Shown here: piece after piece, positions 60,125-64,000 of the stretch | Layout of the letters: the number at the start of each line of letters is the position of its first letter | How positions within the stretch are numbered: the stretch's first letter is position 1 | Position numbers and translations under genes: made by a program | Assembly (NCBI GenBank): GCA_947034885.2 | Contig: OX344751.2 | Span: 15,624,001 to 15,688,000, forward strand | Length of the DNA: 64,000 nucleotides | Direction of reading: 5' to 3' | Origin: Thuidium tamariscinum | Taxonomy: Eukaryota > Streptophyta > Bryopsida > Hypnales > Thuidiaceae | The notes under the pieces: model-generated | What the model was told of the DNA's origin: nothing | Seen by the model: only the letters and a program-made list of their open reading frames with translations | Database searches by the model: none

Positions 60125-60726
60125 TCATTAGATGTTTTTTCTACTTATTAGAAGACTCCAACCACAAGAGGATTTCTAGGCCTCTGGAAGACCGTTTTAG
60201 GGTTGTTCCCTCAAATTGTTCCTATCACTGCAGACCAACCCTTGTTAGTTTGAATTTTTGAATTTTGAAAGAATTCAAAAAAAATTCAAAAATTTCAGAA
60301 TGTCTTAAATAGAAAAAAAATTATTATTACAAATATTTTTAAAACATTTAATAATTAATGTAATTAATTAATTAATTAAAATTATGTGATGTGGCAATTG
60401 CTCAACTATGTCAGTATGCTGATGTGGGAACATTAAAGTGTTCTCAACTCATAGTCTTCTAAAATGGCTAGAAATCCTCTTATATTTTGATTGTGGGAAC
60501 ATTGTGGGAGCTCTACCACATATGTGATCTAATGTAGCATAGAGACTACCATGTCAGATAATAATATTTTTTTAAATTAAAAAATTAAATTTTTTCCAAA
60601 AATTAAAAATTATGTATGTATGTATGTATATATATATTTATAATATAATTATTTTTTACTTTGACTGTTCACAACGTTGGAAATAGGCTTGAAATAGTCT
60701 TCTAATTCCTCAAAAAACATCTAATG
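60125..60726. mobile_element. Outer MITE, CATTAGATGTTTTT family, with nested MITE
   Basis: The inverted ends CATTAGATGTTTTTTC and AAAAAACATCTAATG match the outer element at 19629-20340. A CATAAGAGG-family element (60162-60484) is inserted close to the left end. A (TATG)n/(TA)n tract lies at about 60613-60640. Confidence 0.7.
60162..60484. mobile_element. Inner MITE, CATAAGAGGATTT family
   Basis: The left end CACAAGAGGATTTCTAG and right end CTAGAAATCCTCTTATA are inverted repeats. The interior shares GAAGACCGTTT, CAGACCA-CCC, GATGTGGCA and GCTCAACTA-type motifs with 57376-57695 and 63121-63473. Confidence 0.75.
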
Positions 60727-61112
60727 TTGTCAATTGAATATAAGTTCTTTCAACAACATTATTTTTTAATATGATTTAGAATGCAAAAAATTTATCATTA
60801 TGACACTCTAAGATTTTTTAATCATTCATTTATTGAAGTCATATTTGAAGGCTTATTGTTGTGAATTGAGAATGTTATAAATTGAAATGAAGTATAATTG
60901 TACTCTTTGAATTTTAGAATATTTGCGCAAAGGGATTCTAAAATTCCAAATACTCATTAAAAATGAAAGGGAACTAATACAAGTAAATTAGAACAAATGG
61001 ATAAATGGTATTGTACCTTATGTACTTGCAGTGATTAAATAGCCTCAAATAGAATTGCTTGGAGGATTTAGAATTGATTTCTCCTAATACTTGATAACCA
61101 CTTGCTATTACA

Positions 61113-61349
61113 ACCATGGTTGCTAGTATGTGAGTATAGAAGTGTGAGCTTATAAGCCTCAAAGATCATGCACCTGTAGTATAAGTGCTTATATTATAGA
61201 AATCTTCTATGATAAGAGTATATTTATACTATAGGTACCTATATTATAGATATTTTTATTATAAACACCTTTAAAGGTGGTAGTATATCTACTTATATAC
61301 ATATTAGAAGCTCACATGCTTACATATTTATGCTCACATACTAGCATCG
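61113..61349. mobile_element. Hairpin element with an 11-bp target duplication
   Basis: TTGCTATTACA occurs directly on both sides (61102-61112 and 61350-61360). The inner inverted ends contain GCTAGTATGTGAG / CTCACATACTAGC. 237 bp, non-coding, with internal repeats of the type TATAGT(A)TAAGT. The duplication length (9-11 bp) suggests a Mutator-like origin. A relative sits inside the element at 36421-37549. Confidence 0.75.
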
Positions 61350-61360
61350 TTGCTATTACA

Positions 61361-63120
61361 AAATATACTTTATAACCTATGTGTTTGAAATTTCAATTAC
61401 CATTTTTGTATACATAAATGTTAAATTAAGCACATTCAACTAAAGTATTGTAGTACATATACATTATAATATATATGTAAAAATATACCAAATTGTATGA
61501 CATAAGGTCAATTTAAGTAAACAATCTAGTGCAATATTGAAAAATCAAACATCCAAGACATCCATTTTGGAAAAAAAAAATGTAATGTGAAGAAGGAAGT
61601 GGTAGCCTATATATTGTATTGTAAAAATTTCTATGAGACTTTGTTTTTAAAGTGACACTAATTTTACAATGACAATAATAATGTATAACAAGATGACCCA
61701 CTATATGAGGCCCTACAATGAAGCTAAGGATAGAACTTGAGGCTAAAGAATGGGGCCTTTACACAATAGCACCCGGGTGGTAGGCAATCCCATTGCTTTG
61801 ATCCTTAAATGATGTAGCAACCATCCCTAGGCCTTGGTTTTCAGTATTTCACATTCTCATGTTGGTTCCCATATGTATTGGGCAAAACATAAAACTATAA
61901 ACACCTTGGCAAAGTTTTAGAGCATATTATGAGATTATAAAAATAAATAAATAATTAAAAGGATAGAATCTATGCCTAAGTAAAGAACAAATTCTACATA
62001 TTCAAAATGAATACAAGTTCTTTCTTGTAGAAGGGTTTGTGTTAGATGTACAATGCTTCAAAAGTACACTTAAAGCTTTGGCTATTGGCAAAAGTAGTCA
62101 AGAATAGTTACCCTATGTTCTCGATTGTATTGTAAAGGATGTCTAATGGCAAGCATGTTTATTTTGCATTCTTCAATATCTTTCCTTCAATTTTATGACT
62201 AATTTTTTTACAAGGTGATAGAAATTTTAAAAGTACTTTTTGAGGATGTTGTGAACCACCATTTTTCTTCACGTTTCGAGAAATGGGAATCATAAACAAA
62301 GGTGTGAATTTACAAATTCAAAAGTATTAGTTCTAGATCAAACCACAATTGTTAGTTAGAATTTTTTTTGTTAAGATAACGGTATGAACATTAGGAGTTC
62401 ATGGAGAGTAAGTGAAAAGTGCAATTGCAAGAATACAAAGGATAAATTATTGGGAAAAAATAGGGGTTCTAAATAAAAATTACATTAAGGAAGATTTGGT
62501 AAAGTAACCAAATTAGGCAAATGGTAAAATGGTGTTAATTTTCTTTTTAAATACAACAAAGTTGAAAATGAAATTAGAATTAATAGGAATTTGGAAATGA
62601 AAGATAACTCGATTTAACAATTTTTTCACATCAAACTATTTTGAAAAAAATTACTCTACTATGCCTAAATTAGGTCTAAAGTTCTATATTGAATATAATT
62701 CCTTTGTCTTTGCTATGAGTAAGCAAGCTCTCATTTTCTAATCATCCCTTACCTTTTGAAGATTTATGCAAGAGAATGGATTTTGATATTTATAAAAACA
62801 ACCTCTCCACCCTATATCTTACATTTGGATTTCCTTCAATGTTGTGCCGTTTGCATTTTCTCTTTGTATAGAATAGGTAGAAACTTTTGTAGTGTACCTC
62901 TTTTTAGTGCAATCTAGTTAGTAATGGAGTTCGTAAGTGGGGCCAATTTGAATAACATTCTCTAAAAGATAGTGTTTGAAGTTGACATCTGTAAATGGCT
63001 ATTTGTTGCATCTCTTCGACATACAAAAGACTTTCTTAGAGCATAGTCTGAACACCTTGCACTAAAAGAAATTCTATTTGTATAGTCTTTGTGTATAGAG
63101 TAGCTAGCACCCATTTGTAG
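61361..63120. other. AT-rich intergenic region
   Basis: No gene is recognised. A small GC-richer patch at 61764-61840 stands out but fits no RNA gene that I could fold by eye. The rest is unstructured. Confidence 0.4.
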
Positions 63121-63473
63121 CATAAGAGGATTTTTGGGCCCCCAGAAGACCGTTTCAGGGGTGTTCCCCGAAATTGTTCCCACTGTTGCAGACCAGCCCC
63201 CTGCTGGTCTGAATTTTTGAATTTTGAAAAAAAAAAATTAAAATTTTTTTTCCAAAAAACTTCAGAATGTATTAAAGAGAAAAAAAATTGATAATTTAAA
63301 AAAAAAAAAAAAAATTTAAAATATTTGATATGTAATTAAAATTTATTAAAAATTTATTATTTTCTGACGTGGCAGTTGCTCGACCACATCAGCATCGCGT
63401 TCCTAGCATTCCCAATGCGTTCTTAGGGTTTGGGAACTCACAGTCTTGTACAGCAGCTGAAAATCCTCTTATG
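63121..63473. mobile_element. MITE, CATAAGAGGATTT family
   Basis: Its inverted ends CATAAGAGGATTTT and AAAATCCTCTTATG match over 14 bases. The interior has GACCAGCCCCCTGCTGGTC (itself a hairpin), GACGTGGCAGTTGCTCGACC and GGGAACTCACAGTCTTGTA, matching 57376-57695 in reverse orientation. 353 bp, non-coding. Confidence 0.85.
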
Positions 63474-63811
63474 TCACGAATTTCTAGCCACACTTTATTT
63501 TTTTTGAAGTCCCTTTAGATTTCTAAATGGTGATGCTTACTTACAAGCGGTCACTATGTAAAAATCCAACTTCAAAAGACTTGGTTCAAGGTTATGTAAT
63601 AGTGATTGTATATTATTTTCTTCAAAATATGGTGAAATTTGCTCATATATGAAATTTCAAAACATCCTAAAGGGATTAAGCACGTGGATAGCTTGCCTTG
63701 CCTAAAATGATCATATTTTGTACTATAACTAGTGCTTGGCACTATGACATGGACATTATGGTCTATAATTAGATTTTTAAAAATAAATTCCCCTATATCA
63801 TAGTGGTTTAA

Positions 63812-64000
63812 CCTTGAAGTGCTCTAGCATTTGGTTTTTGGACAATGTAAAAATTAGAAATTAGTTTTCTTTCTCATTACAACTTAGATGAAATTCATTC
63901 TAATTTTTAGAGTACTTTATAAAATTGTAGTCCTATCCAAGGGTTCAATTGGGTGTTACTAAAGTATGTATTTTTCCAAAATATTAGGGAAATTTTGAGC
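63812..64000. mobile_element. TTAA-type element cut by the window end
   Basis: TTAA at 63808-63811 is followed by CCTTGAAGTGCTCTAGC and then a body that follows 58606-58790 in order (GAAATTAGTTTTCTTTCTCATTACAACTTAGATGAAA-type region, TTTTTAGAGTACTTTAT, GGTGTTACTA). The right half lies outside the window. Confidence 0.6.

Noticed and set aside
61764-61840. GC-richer patch as a tRNA or other RNA gene
   Set aside because: No cloverleaf stems or T-loop GTTCRA motif could be found by eye.

Overview
The window looks like nuclear DNA of a green plant, most likely a land plant. The coding islands hold plant-type, intron-containing genes: a BAHD acyltransferase with the family's conserved Q-intron, a plastid-targeted ribosomal protein L3, a NUP43-type nucleoporin and an EFFECTOR OF TRANSCRIPTION (ET/HRT) protein, a plant-specific family. 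Plant telomere-like motifs (CCCTAAA) recur beside genes. Exons are clearly GC-richer than the very AT-rich, repeat-filled spacers. I cannot name the species; a non-seed plant is possible but unproven.

Layout. 1-2.4 kb: BAHD acyltransferase (-). 3-6.7 kb: mobile-element remnants. 7.8-8.5 kb: METTL21-type methyltransferase (-). 10.4-13.6 kb: RING/coiled-coil gene (-). 14.3-14.8 kb: exons of an unassigned gene (-). 16.6-18.0 kb: plastid uL3 (+). 21.2-24.1 kb: NUP43 (+, seven exons rebuilt with consistent splice phases). 25.5-28.2 kb: coiled-coil gene (+). 29-51 kb: a long gene desert of transposon remnants, with one 5'-truncated LINE at 43.5-45.3 kb. 53.0-57.1 kb: ET/HRT gene (+). 57.3-64 kb: more small elements.

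The genes look like unrelated housekeeping or regulatory genes, with no sign of an operon or pathway cluster. The remarkable content is the repeats. At least nine non-autonomous elements have CCCT/CCCC-type ends flanked by TTAA or one-base variants. This layout is typical of piggyBac-like transposons, which are not usually associated with land plants. One copy is supported by a paralogous empty site in this same window. There are also: a 1.08 kb near-perfect palindrome and two relatives sharing its 20-bp terminus; a nested MITE arrangement found twice; a hairpin element with an 11-bp target duplication; and a LINE fragment with a 12-bp target duplication, a tetranucleotide tail and a long unassigned C-terminal domain.

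All exon joins were read by eye from GT-AG and phase consistency; nothing was aligned to transcripts or databases.
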